From: Polydactylus sextarius
Lineage: Eukaryota > Chordata > Actinopteri > Polynemidae
DNA length: 64,000 nt
Direction: 5' to 3'
NCBI GenBank assembly: GCA_016801845.1
Contig: CM028924.1
Coordinates: 5,726,501 to 5,790,500, forward strand
The notes under the pieces were generated by a model. That model worked only from the letters and a program-made list of their open reading frames with translations. It searched no databases and was not told where the DNA came from. A program made the position numbers and the translations under genes. Shown here piece after piece: positions 12,201 to 23,408 of this stretch. Within the stretch, counting starts at the first letter, position 1; each line of letters begins with the position of its first letter.

Positions 12201-14353
12201 CTCTCTCTTCAGTCTTCGTTCCTCCGCCTCTGGACTCCTCTCATAAACGTCTTGAAGAGAAAAGTTGAAAATGAGCAAATGACCTCAAGACTGTTTCATT
12301 GTCTTGTATGTAAAATGTAAATTGAACTGTTTGATCTTTCAACCAAGAAAATATCCTCACAGAGACAGCAGCTCATTTTTTTTCACGTTATGGGTGACTT
12401 AACCAGATCACAAGTGATTATTTACAGAATCAAACAGGAGCACAACTTTTCAACCGCATCTGGCCTCTAATGTTACACTTTCATTCCTCCGTCTTTTACT
12501 TAAACCTTCTTTTAGCTCAAAGATAAAGTTAGAACATTTTCTTGGAAGTAACATTTTCTTTAATTTCCTTCATGTCTTTGGTGTTATCTCTGTCTGCATC
12601 TGAAAAACACACCAGTAAAACAATTTAGAGAAGAAACCAAAAAAAACACACACACCCATGTCAATGCTGCTGTCCTTTGGTTTGATTTTCTTGTTGCTTT
12701 CTTCAAGACCGCCCATCTCAAACGCCCGGTTTTCATGACCGTCTTTTTCTGCAGCGAGGCGATATTCATTCTCCTCAGCGTTGGCCTCCGTGTCACACAA
12801 CTGCTGCAGCACAGCGTTGGCAATGGGCAGCATCATGGCCGTGGAGGCCGTGTTACTGATCCACATGGACAGAAATGCTGTGGTGCTCATGAAACCGATC
12901 ATCAGCCTGTAGAAGGCACAAAGAAAATTATTATAACGTGAAAAAAAAATCCAAAAGGGATTTCAGCAGCAAAGATAATGAGCGCATATCTCAAATATTA
13001 CGCCCATATTTGATTGCTTAACTGTCATTATAAAACTATGCACAACCTCCACATTTCTGAAAAAGCTAACAAAAACAAAAAAACCTTTGATCATGGCTCC
13101 AGAGACTCCCTCCCATTTTGCCCCAGATGGTGAGTGATTTGGCTGGGTTTGACGTTTTGCACTTCAATTCATCACAAAGGTGTGGCATTGAGATCAAGTT
13201 ACGTGCAGGTTGGTTAAGTTTTTCCACCCACACATTCACACATTTAAAATAATTTTTTGGTGAAATTATCGGCCTTGGATTTCACGCTAAAGAAGAAGAC
13301 ATTTTACATTTTGCTAAATTATAAAGTTTCTTACAGCGATGGCTTCACCCCTACAATAAGCAGAACTTGAAGGGCGATCCTTTTATGCAGGTTCCAGTGT
13401 TCAACAGCGATGGCCACCAGCAGTCCACCAATAAAGAGCATGTTGGAGTCTTTAAGATACTGGATACAAACCTAAATGAAGAAACCACATGAGGAAACCC
13501 AAAATGACTCATGTTGGAACATTAAACAAATTCTTTAAAACCAATTTGAATGATTTTCAAACAATAGCTAATCAACAAACATGTGATTAATCATTTGGAA
13601 ATACCTCGCCTGCCTCCATGATGCCCATCATGGGGAAGAGAATGACAGGCATCAGAGCCGTCACAGCCAGAGGGATACACTCTGTACACCAGTACAGAGC
13701 CATGAGGATTATCGCATAGCCACATTTCGCTTGCTGTAATGGCAAACACAGACCACGTTACATGACGTACTTAATGCAATACACATGACAATATACAGCC
13801 GACATGCTTCACATTTGAGTTGAGTCTACTTGACTTAACTCACACACGTCAAAGTCTGGTAACGTGGTTTCACATCATTGTAGTTAGTTTCTGATAACTG
13901 TGGTAATCTTTTGGGATTAAAGGTGCACATAAAAAGTAAAGATTGATTGATTTCAGGTTGATATTGCCATTGAATTGTGAAGTTCTTGCAGTGCTCTCAC
14001 AAAATGTGGCTAAAAATGTGATCTAGTGAATGTGAGCTACACCAAGGCTTTCTGGTTTAATTTACACGAAAACGTTTTGGGAAGACGTATTGATAATTTA
14101 CATATGTCAATTAAAAAAAAATACACATTTAAGCAACAATTGATCTAATGTACATCAAATAATTAGAGGTACAGGTTTAAAATACATCTCCAGATGTGTC
14201 ATACAATAATTCTTAATTTTAAAAAAAAAAAATATATGTTCCAGTTCTTACCGTCGATGGGAAAACCAGAGGCAGAGGGAGAATCAACAAAGGTGTTAGT
14301 AATATGACGATGTAGTTCCTGTACCTCCACAACCATTTAAGACATCCAGCCAT
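9287..14353 (-). CDS. slc13a2: Sodium/dicarboxylate cotransporter, SLC13 family member 2
   Basis: Predicted 587-residue, multi-pass plasma-membrane carrier that takes up succinate, citrate and related Krebs-cycle acids with sodium. Twelve coding exons: 14,353-14,252; 13,733-13,605; 13,471-13,335; 12,906-12,656; 12,250-12,079; 11,881-11,759; 11,634-11,425; 11,265-11,171; 10,567-10,452; 10,352-10,191; 9,725-9,588; 9,415-9,287. All phases close and the length matches the family (about 590). Both SLC13 sodium/substrate motifs S-N-T are present, at residues 139-141 (MWISNTAST) and 484-486 (ECSSNTATTT), and the 'PVATPPNAI' segment follows. A charged cytosolic loop of exons 4-5 (EKDGHENR) is typical. 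It is divergent from slc46a1. AATAAA signals on the minus strand lie at 8,780-8,785 and 8,748-8,753. Assignment to A2 rather than A3/A5 rests on synteny with slc46a1 and sarm1; the family call is very secure. Confidence 0.92.
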
Positions 14354-17167
14354 GATTCACAAAGAGTGGTGGACATCCAACGGATCCAACAGCCAAGAGA
14401 GGGACAAATATAATTAGCGACAACACCGTTCTATCTAAAAAGACAGAAATTCACAGTTTATATACTGGTGTGTACAGAAAACAGATTAAAAATTAACTTT
14501 TGTCTCAAGGGGCCTGCATGAAGAAGGTGTGTCCATGTGTTTAAGAAGGGGTTAGATAACAAAAGCGACCAGGAACACCGATCAATAAAAAAAAAAAAAT
14601 CTTTTTGACTTGACTGCAATGATAATTTAAGATGTAATGGATAAAAATGGGGGGTTAAAAGGTCAATCACATCACAGGCCTTTCCACATGGGAAGATCAC
14701 ATCAATTCAAAGTGATTACATAGCATCAAGTAGCACGACTCATGTCTTTATATTTTACTCCAAAATAAACCAAATAAAAAAACATGACGTGTCACTATGA
14801 CTGATAGATTAGGTTGCTGTCAGTGTCTTGTGGAAGAAGCAAAAAGTCAAAGAACAAAAACAAAAAACCTTTGATAACAGTGAAAGGCCTCGTGCATAGC
14901 TAAAGAGGGTGTGACTCATAAACAACAATGCTGTGATTCCAGTGAAAGAGGCCTCCCACTGCGGCTGACATGTAGACAAACCAGAACATCCTCCAGGTTT
15001 CGTGTGTGTATGTGTGCAAGTGTTGAATGAAATGTGCGTCTCACTTAAGACTGGCTGATTTGCATTTTATCACATAAGTGAGTCTTGTCTCAGTATTTAA
15101 ATTATTGTAAAAGGACAAAGGCTGTTACTGTTACCACACAGAGGAAATCATTAGGGTCAGAAACAATCCCCTTGAATTCAAATCTAACTGAAAAAAGACT
15201 GAAAACTATAGAAAACAAAATGGCAAAATAATGGCAACAATGTGAGTGTTGAGACATGAACTCTATATAGAGATTAGTAGTAAAGGATTACCAAGGGTTA
15301 AAGTAACATTATCAATACATCAAAGAGTTTTATAATGCACAATAGATAAGATTCAAGCAGTTAATAGTGAATGAGACAATATAAAGATACAAGTTGAACA
15401 TTTCTGCCTGCGTTAACTTTTCTGGTAGATCATTTATTGCTACCACTTGAGACTGAACACTCATTTTATGCATGGATGGAAAAGATAAGACAAAAAAATG
15501 TTACCGCCATTATTTATTTGTTTATTTACTACCTCATGGATTATTACAAAAAAAAAAGGGAAATACTTAAATAAACTCCAGCTTTAAAAACAAAAGTGTT
15601 TGCCAAGCATCACATATCAGTCACCGCCTGTTTTCATTTTCAACTCTGTTCTGTAATGTAACTGACAGGAAAGGTTGTGGGTTATATTCAGGTTAACGGT
15701 ACACGTCAGTCAGAAGATTTAAGATTTATAGCGCTTCTCTGTTTGTGTTGGCAAAATATGTCTCAATCTAAACTTGCTTAATTTAAAAAAAAAAAAAAAA
15801 ACAATCCCTCCCTAATGCCTCATTAAAATCATTTAAGTTATTATTTGATCAAATAACAAAATTAAGGTTATAGTTTAGATTTGTGATCTTGGCTGTCAGA
15901 GCAAAAGAAAGAAAAGATAATAATTTTACATGTAATTAATATTAGAAAACTAGTATCACTTCTGTGGATAGTACCTGTGCTGATTTCTGTGTTTTTTATG
16001 ACTAAACTGGACGTGTAAAGGTAATATTTAACTGTTTTATCAACATATGGCAACACTCACTTTTTATAGAAATTAAACTCACTTGGTAAATCATTCTCGG
16101 CCTTATCTCGAAATTGTTTTGATTTTTTCCCCCCAATAGTTTTACTGTAAGTGATCCAAGTACATCTTGACCACCATCCATTTGAGACATGGTTACGGGA
16201 TCTCTGTTGCATGATTGATCTGATTTTTATATGACATTATTAGGTTGTTAATGTTGATAACTTTATATGCAACACAATCGTAGCTGTGGCAGGTGGTGAT
16301 AAGTCGCAGACTACTGTGTAGTTTCCTGCACTAGGCCTCATTCTCTAATGGGGAAAACAATTGTATTTATACTTAAAAAAAAACTTAGACATTTGGGTTT
16401 CTGACAATTATCAAACTAAAATTATTAGGTTTTAATGAATTTGCATATTTCTGACACTAACAAATTGTTTTATTAGAGCTAGATAGCCAGCCAGACAGAC
16501 AGACAGACAGATAGACAGATATATAGATAGATAAATCATACTCTCATTGTGGACTGTTCACACTTCTTCACGGAACATGCTGTTCAGGAAAATGACGAAT
16601 CTGCGGATGCAACATTAGGAGCACCAGATAACCTTGAACACCGATATTGTATTTTGGCAAGAAATTTAATAAACAAAAACATCATTCATTTGTTTTCTCC
16701 TGTGGTCAGGATTAGAGTCATGCATGACAAAACTACGGAAGTTTGTTTGTTTGTTTGTTTGTTTTCCTGTTGATATACAATCATTAATGTCGACTTTATT
16801 ATCGACAGGTAAACTTTAATGAGGCTCCGTCATTGTACCAACGCTAATACGTTGAATTTGATGTAGTTCATCTCTTCGTCCAGGTGACGTCGCTGCGTCC
16901 CCGCTTTAAACTTACAGCAGTGTCAGTTCCTTTATTTTTCTGGGCTGGTATATCACTTAGTCAGGCTCTTTTCATTTCACAGAAACATTAACAACGTAAA
17001 CAAACTGGCTTTAGCATGATTAGCACGTTAGCTACTCGGCTAAACCAGAAACCCGAACAAGGCAGGTGAATGTTTGTTTCAGCGTCCTCTGTGAATACCA
17101 CGGTAGTAAGTAAGTAAGTAAGTCCCAGTAAACTGAAGTTAATTGTTTACACTTATCCCGGTTAAAC
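14354..17167. other. Divergent intergenic region between slc13a2 and slc46a1
   Basis: About 2.8 kb separating two divergently transcribed genes, so it should hold both promoters. It contains poly-A runs near 14,585 and 15,785, an imperfect GACA/GATA tract at 16,490-16,530, a (TTTG)n run near 16,741, and a relatively CpG-rich stretch near 16,860-17,060 just upstream of slc46a1. No TATA box or further gene is convincing. Confidence 0.6.
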
Positions 17168-19898
17168 ATGGACGAGTCGGACACCGCAGCGATCCTTCCT
17201 GGAGATGTCCTCAACGAGACATCAGCCGGCGATCAAATGTCCAAAGACGAGACTGAAGTAGCGACCACCGGATCTGCGCGACCATGGTTTAAATGTTCGC
17301 TGCCGGTGACGGTGGAGCCGGTGTTGTTTCTCTCCATGTTCTCTCTGGCCCTGCAGGCGCCTTTGTCCACTCAGTATTTGTGGGACCGCATCAGCGAGGA
17401 CCTGGGCTACAACGGCTCCAAGAGGTCGGAGTGCGGCAACGGCTCCGTGATCCCTGACCCTCTCCAGAAGGTAACGGTCATGGGACGTCATTATTAATCG
17501 CCCTTAAATCAAAATAAACAACGTGCCCATAAACAGTCTGCTTCTGTTGCTTAGAAACAGCAGTAGCTATATAGAATATTAGGTTTATTAATAAACCTAA
17601 AATTAAATAATAATAATAATAATAATAAATGATTTTTTAAAAAAAAACTCCCACTGTTGCTTGGTTTTGTCAGGAAGTGGAAACATCAACAGCCCACTGG
17701 AACCTGTATATCAGCCTGGCGGGCTTCTCTGTAGGCCTGGTGGTGGTTCCTCTCCTGGGTTCGTGGAGTGATCTTGGAGGTCGCAGGCCAGTCCTCATCC
17801 TCCCCAACCTTGGCTTGGCACTACAGGCTATTGTTTATCTTGTGGTGATGTACCTCAAGCTACCTGTGGCCTATTTTCTGTTGGGCAGACTACTCAGTGG
17901 CCTTTCAGGTGATTTCAATGCCATACTGGCTGGCTGCTTTGCGTACATAGCTGATGCCAGTGACAGACGGTCCCGTACCTTCAGAGTGGCAGTGCTGGAG
18001 GCCTGTTTGGGTTTTTCAGGGATGATGGCCAGCATTATTGGAGGGCAGTGGCGGCAGGCGCAAGGGTAAGAAACATGTATCACTGAGGTGTCATCCCCTC
18101 CAGTGCACTTTGCTCAAAATCACAATTTTTACCATGTGAGATGTTAACCATTACCATTTATGTGTATTCTTATATTCAGGTACATCAACCCATTCTGGCT
18201 AGTGCTGGCCACCAACTTGGCTTCAGCTCTGTATGCTTACTTCTTTGTTCGTGAGTCTGTCCTGCCAGACCCAAGTGCAAAGCTCCTCACCACTCGTCAC
18301 CACAAGGTTGTCTGGCGCCTCTACTCGACGGGAGGCAGCAGTAATGAGGATGGCAGAAGATTTCACAGATGCAAGCTGTGGCTATACACACTGTGCTTCT
18401 TTCTTGTGGTGACCGTACACTCCGGCAGCAGGGAGCTATATGTGTTGTATGAGCTGAGCTCACCGCTGTGCTGGGGCTCGGCCCTGATTGGCTATGGATC
18501 AGCAGCTCAACACCTGGCGTACCTGAGCAGTCTGCTGGGCCTGAAGATCATGCAGTGCTGCCTGGACGACTCATGGGTGGCTCTCATTGGTCTGGCCTCC
18601 AATATTATGGGGCTGGTGGTCTTCTCAGTAGCTGACACCACCCAACTCATGTTCACAGGCGAGTGACCTAATGGACTAATTTATTGAAAATAGAGAAAGA
18701 GATCTCAGAGTCTATTTACACTACTAGTAAGCACAGAAATAAACACATTAGCATTCCTAACCACATTCAGCCTCTGTGAAAGCATGATGACCTAGTAAAA
18801 TTCTGTCTCAAACTACCACTTTACAGATGTTGCAGTGACATTTAATAAGGCCTTTCCACTGTTATTATCCTAAGTTATTAGTGCTTTCACAAGCTCTAAC
18901 AAAAGGTCATGAAGACACGCAAGCTGTCCTGGCCACAGGTGAAAATTATCTTACATTATCAACCAAATGTTGCAGTGAGTACAGCACAGTGCGTGACAGA
19001 CTGAACAAGCGGTCCAGCTGAGTTTGTTGGCAACCTTGAATGCTAGACAATAAAGAACTCCACAGTGTCTTCCCCTCCCTCCCCTGCTAGCTTGTGAAAG
19101 TGTTTCTCTACTGATAGTCCATGGGGACATGGAATAAAAGCTTGCTTAGTTTTATCTAACAAGTACTGTTTATTTCAGTGATACTGAATATCTACCAGAT
19201 GTATCACTGTAAAAATCCATGACTTCTGTGTCACCAGGTTATGGTCTGTGTTTCCTCTTCATGGCTTCAACACCTGTGCTGAGGTCGAAACTGTCAAAGT
19301 TGGTGGATCCGTCAGAGCAAGGTCAGTCATTTGATCGTAGACAAATACACAACATGTTTAATTAAATCTTGTTTCAGATGGTAAATGAACTATGTTTAGA
19401 TCAGTAATGAAACAAATCTGTTTCATTTGAAGCATGTGTCTCTTTTATCACAAGGGACAGCTTGTGTCCTGCAGATCATGTACATAATTGTGCTTGTGTT
19501 GTCGTCCAGGTGCCCTGTTTGCGTCTGTTGCCTGTGTGGAGACCTTATGTTTTCTGGTGGGAAGTGGTGTCTTCAACTCGCTCTACCCTGCCACACTGCA
19601 CTTCATGAAGGGCTTTCCCTTCTTGTTTGCTGCCATCATCCTCCTCATCCCTGCTGGGATAATTGAGTGAGTCTGCTTAGGTTGGATTGACCATCTTTTC
19701 CTAGTTTTTAATGATCGATTCTAGTTGTAAGATAAATAAATTGTCAATAAACATTAGTGGATAAAGAAACAGAAAGTCAAAATCTGTGCCTTTTAAAATA
19801 AACTACTATAATATTCACTAGTTTTTTGTGTTTGTGCTCCTAGGACTCTACAATGTTTAGATCAGAGGAGAGACAACAGAGACTCCACAGCATCCTGA
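17168..19898 (+). CDS. slc46a1: Proton-coupled folate transporter
   Basis: Predicted 489-residue major-facilitator protein that carries folates with protons across the intestinal apical membrane and out of endosomes. Exons: 17,168-17,470; 17,674-18,065; 18,180-18,658; 19,238-19,321; 19,510-19,666; 19,844-19,898; phases close exactly. After an acidic cytosolic N-terminus come TM1, an extracellular loop with two N-glycosylation sequons (YNGS, GNGS) and a cysteine, and the TM2-TM3 loop DLGGRRP, whose arginine pair matches the human site of the R113 disease change. VTVH and AAQHLAYL match the human regions carrying the functional histidines 247 and 281. The C-terminal half ends in NSLYPATLHFMKGFPFL, a family signature. 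The third intron uses a GC donor (ACAG|GCGAGT). Divergent from slc13a2 and convergent with sarm1, as in human 17q11.2. The C-terminal tail is short and unlike the human one. Confidence 0.95.
18659..19237 (+). other. slc46a1: GC-AG intron of slc46a1
   Basis: The third coding exon can only be joined in frame to the fourth at ACAG|GCGAGTGA; the next codons of the unspliced frame run into a TGA at 18,664. The donor otherwise matches the consensus of GC introns, and the acceptor is TCACCAG. Joining gives FTG-YGLCFLFMAS, colinear with the family. Confidence 0.85.
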
Positions 19899-22462
19899 CC
19901 TGAAGAAATGCAGAGTGAATGAATCTCTTTAGGAGTTAAAGTTCATCACAGTGTTGAGATGGGCAGCTTTGATACAGAGACTTCCATCATTCTGGGAGAG
20001 ACTTTTGTCAGCCAGCTCACCGATCATATTCTTTTAACTAGTGGCACCAAAGCAATGAAGACCAGAGAATGATGACTGACCTCTTGACTGACATGGACAT
20101 TATTGAAAAGAAAACAGATAACAGACAGATCTTAGTGGCCTTAAGTTATGTTATCATTCACCAATCACCAAACACATATGATTCCCAGTCACAGTAATAA
20201 TCTGTAAGTGAGTCCACCACAGAGATCTGCTGACAGAAAGGGTGGGGAAATTTTTATATTTGTTACATTTTAATTATGTTTTTAAAATCAATATCCTGTC
20301 AGTGAACCCTTTCATATTAAGACAGGAAATTCGCTGTTGATTTTTCCAACTTTTCATCTGAATGGGAAACACACCTCACAAGTTATGATCTATCATGTTA
20401 AAAGGTCACGTGTAAATTCATCACATCATCTGATTGTTTAGTTGTTTGAGACAACATAATATTCCAGTACAATATGTAGCATATATTATGTCTAATAAAA
20501 TATCAACATACATGAACACACAAGTGCTTCATGCAAATAGGACATGATGCACATGTAATACATGTGACATCAGATGCAGCTAAAGATGTTGTTAAAGCTA
20601 AACGTCACAAACAAACAGATAATTTTTCCCCAATAATTAACTTCTATAATTTCCCAAATTCTTTTCTCTGTTTCACTCTAAACTCTAAATGGATTTTTTA
20701 ATTCAGACTCTCTCTCTTATAAATTAAGATTAATTAAGAACTACTAAGCATTGTAATGGGAAAGATGTGAATATTTGTACACTGTGTTTCACATTTTAGT
20801 GGAGACAGAGAGCAAAACTGCAGCAGCGATCAGGGATTACTGAGTTACACCTTAACCCCTCCTCCTTCTTCCATAAAACAGATAACACAGTCCAAACTCC
20901 CTGAAGTGTCCACTCCCGCCTCAAACAACACAAGATAGTCCCAGAGCAGGGGACCACGGTCAACATGCTCACAGGGGTCACGTCCTAGTTTCACAGAGGG
21001 AACAAGAGCTGCCAAAACATATTTAAAATGCACAAAGGGAATGTACAGGGTTAAGTGAACAAAACTACAATGAATTGATTAGCATGAAGAAGCTCGGTTA
21101 CAATGTTTGTTGTTGAAGCCATTCTTCAGTTATACTGTGTAATAAAGATGACTGATAAAACATCTGTTCTCTGTTAAGTTACAAGTATCTTATTTGCAGC
21201 TGGATCATTCTGTAATAATTTGTAGTAAAGATCATAACTAAATCTGTGTTTTAATAAATAAGACATGCTTAAAGCCACATTGTGTCATTTTTTTTCAAAT
21301 CGTCTATTAACAAAAATTGATTGTTTCATTCACAATTATGACCTAATTAATTGTTATTACCTCCATCAACAAATCAAAGTGCTGATTTTAGGTTTTGAAT
21401 TTGCAATTGGTGAGCTCAATGCTGATCGCCATGTTGCGCCGCCATCTTGAAACTACAGGTGCTGACAGGGGACAATACCAGCCGAGTACAGCCTCACCCC
21501 CTTTTGCTAATTGTCTCTAGGTTAGTTTGTTGCTTGCTGATGTTAGCATTGAAATAGGAGGCTGCTACCAAAATAACAAATAAGTGACAATACTACATGC
21601 TATGTTCTAATGAACACATATGGCATTTTCTCGAACTAAATGACTAAATGAACTATTTTACAAAACTAACCTCATCAGCTGAGAGAATACTGGAAGACGT
21701 TGTGTTGAATGACATCTTGTTGATGTTTCTCAGCTACCATAAAAGGAAATGAACACTCGGAAAAGGGGCTAAAGAATAATATTCAGTTTGTTGCAGTATA
21801 AGACCTCACAGCTAAATGGGAGAAAATATTACACAGGATCCATTTTAAGTGAACTGAAATAAAAGAATTCACTATTGTATCTTTTACAACATAATTTATT
21901 TTTCATGATTTAAATAAAAAGGACCATTATGTTTGTTTTCCACAAATAACACTTAAAAAAAATCATAATTTAAAAAATTATATTAAAATTAAAAACCCAA
22001 CCTGAAAAGTTTTAAATGACAATCACACATTTTTAATTTAATGCTATGAGGTGAACAATACTAAGAGACAAAATCCCTGCAGAAAAGCACTCAGTCGGGT
22101 TACATTAAGGTCATTTTATAGAACTACATGCGATTTCTTGGTGATTGCTTTGGTTAATTTGCAGGATTTAACGAATATGTCATTATACACTTATTTTCAG
22201 TATTATCAAAGCAGGATTGGAGGGATTTTTTTACTCACCATTTCATGTACACAGGTGTACAGGCATAGATGCTATCTGCCTGCTGGTCTTTGATATTTTC
22301 ACAAGCTTGGGTATGTTATATTGCTGGATTTCTTTTGTTTTTCTACAACACTGCTTTTATTCAATACACTGTGGAACAAGGATGACGTAAAGATGAAACA
22401 AAGAATTGCTTGTCAGACTACTGCTGGCAAATAAAACTGCAAGTCCGTAGTATTAAATAATG

Positions 22463-22565
22463 AATGTTTAATGTACTGCACTATGTTGTAATGGTTGTTG
22501 ACAAGACACACTATAAAACAAGTTGAATGATTATCACTTCTGAGGAGTAATCACTGAATTTCATG
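22463..22565. repeat. Direct repeat, copy 1
   Basis: About 100 bp beginning gtttaatgtactgcactatg and including tgattatcacttctgagg. It is nearly identical to the copy 323 bp downstream, with only scattered substitutions, so the duplication is fairly recent. Confidence 0.85.
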
Positions 22566-22785
22566 AGTATTTTAAAGGTGACAGAGAATGGTTGAACACA
22601 GGTTTGATCCTGTGATGTGACATATACGCAATAAAATTTTGGTTGGATCTGTAATGCCTCAGACGTTTCCTAAAAACTTCTCTCAGAAAGCACTTTACGC
22701 ATGTTCCTGAATGTGGGTGACTACTGCTCTTCATACAAAGACAAGGTAAAAACAGTTTTTGATTCTCTGCCACCTTTAAATGATA

Positions 22786-22890
22786 GTTTAATGTACTGCA
22801 CTATGTTGTAACGGTCATCGACAAGTCACACCATAAAACAAGTGGAATGATTATCACTTCTGAGGAGTTATCACTGCGGTTTTAAGCATT
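22786..22890. repeat. Direct repeat, copy 2
   Basis: Same unit and orientation as 22,463-22,565. Differences include GTAATGGTTG versus GTAACGGTCA. The spacer between copies shows no similarity to either unit. Confidence 0.85.
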
Positions 22891-23179
22891 TTAAGTGAAT
22901 GGATGTCAGTTTTAAAGATTTTATCAGTAAATTACTGTACAAAATTCCTCCAGCTTAGATGCTGTAGTTGTACTGATGTTACATGTACACCCAAACATGA
23001 AGGTGAAAAACGTCTAAGACTGACTGATTAGTGGATGCTGCAGAAATTGCTATTAGTGGTTTTGCTGGGTGTCAGTGACAGCTGATCTATCACAGTTGTT
23101 TTCCTGAGAGACAGAAGGCGTATACTGTACCTGATTACACATAAACAGCAGTATGAGGATAATATTAAAGGCTTACAGT

Positions 23180-23185
23180 TTTATT
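23180..23185 (-). promoter_or_regulatory. sarm1: Probable polyadenylation signal of sarm1
   Basis: AATAAA on the minus strand, about 225 bp after the sarm1 stop codon. It is the first canonical signal downstream. Confidence 0.5.
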
Positions 23186-23408
23186 ATATACAATCTGACC
23201 TCCTTTTTTTCGATTCTGTTTATTGTCTGCAATATATTTGGTCTAATCATATTAAGTTTCTTTTATGTGAGGATGTAATCTAATTATAATAAAATTCACA
23301 TGCAGTTGGGCAGAGCAGGGAAAGCTGCCAGCCTGTTCACCATAGGCCATGTGGAATTTGGCATTACCGGAAGTTATTATAGCTGAGTTCAAACTCTGTT
23401 TATGTCAG

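Larger units (their letters stand above)
19899..23408. other. Convergent intergenic region between slc46a1 and sarm1
   Basis: About 3.5 kb holding both 3' ends. AATAAA at 20,494-20,499 is a possible slc46a1 polyadenylation signal (others lie further on). The minus-strand signal for sarm1 is at 23,180-23,185. A pair of direct repeats lies at 22,463-22,565 and 22,786-22,890. The stretch near 21,410-21,560, with GCCATGTTGCGCCGCCATC, resembles a dispersed fish repeat. No further gene seen. Confidence 0.6.
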
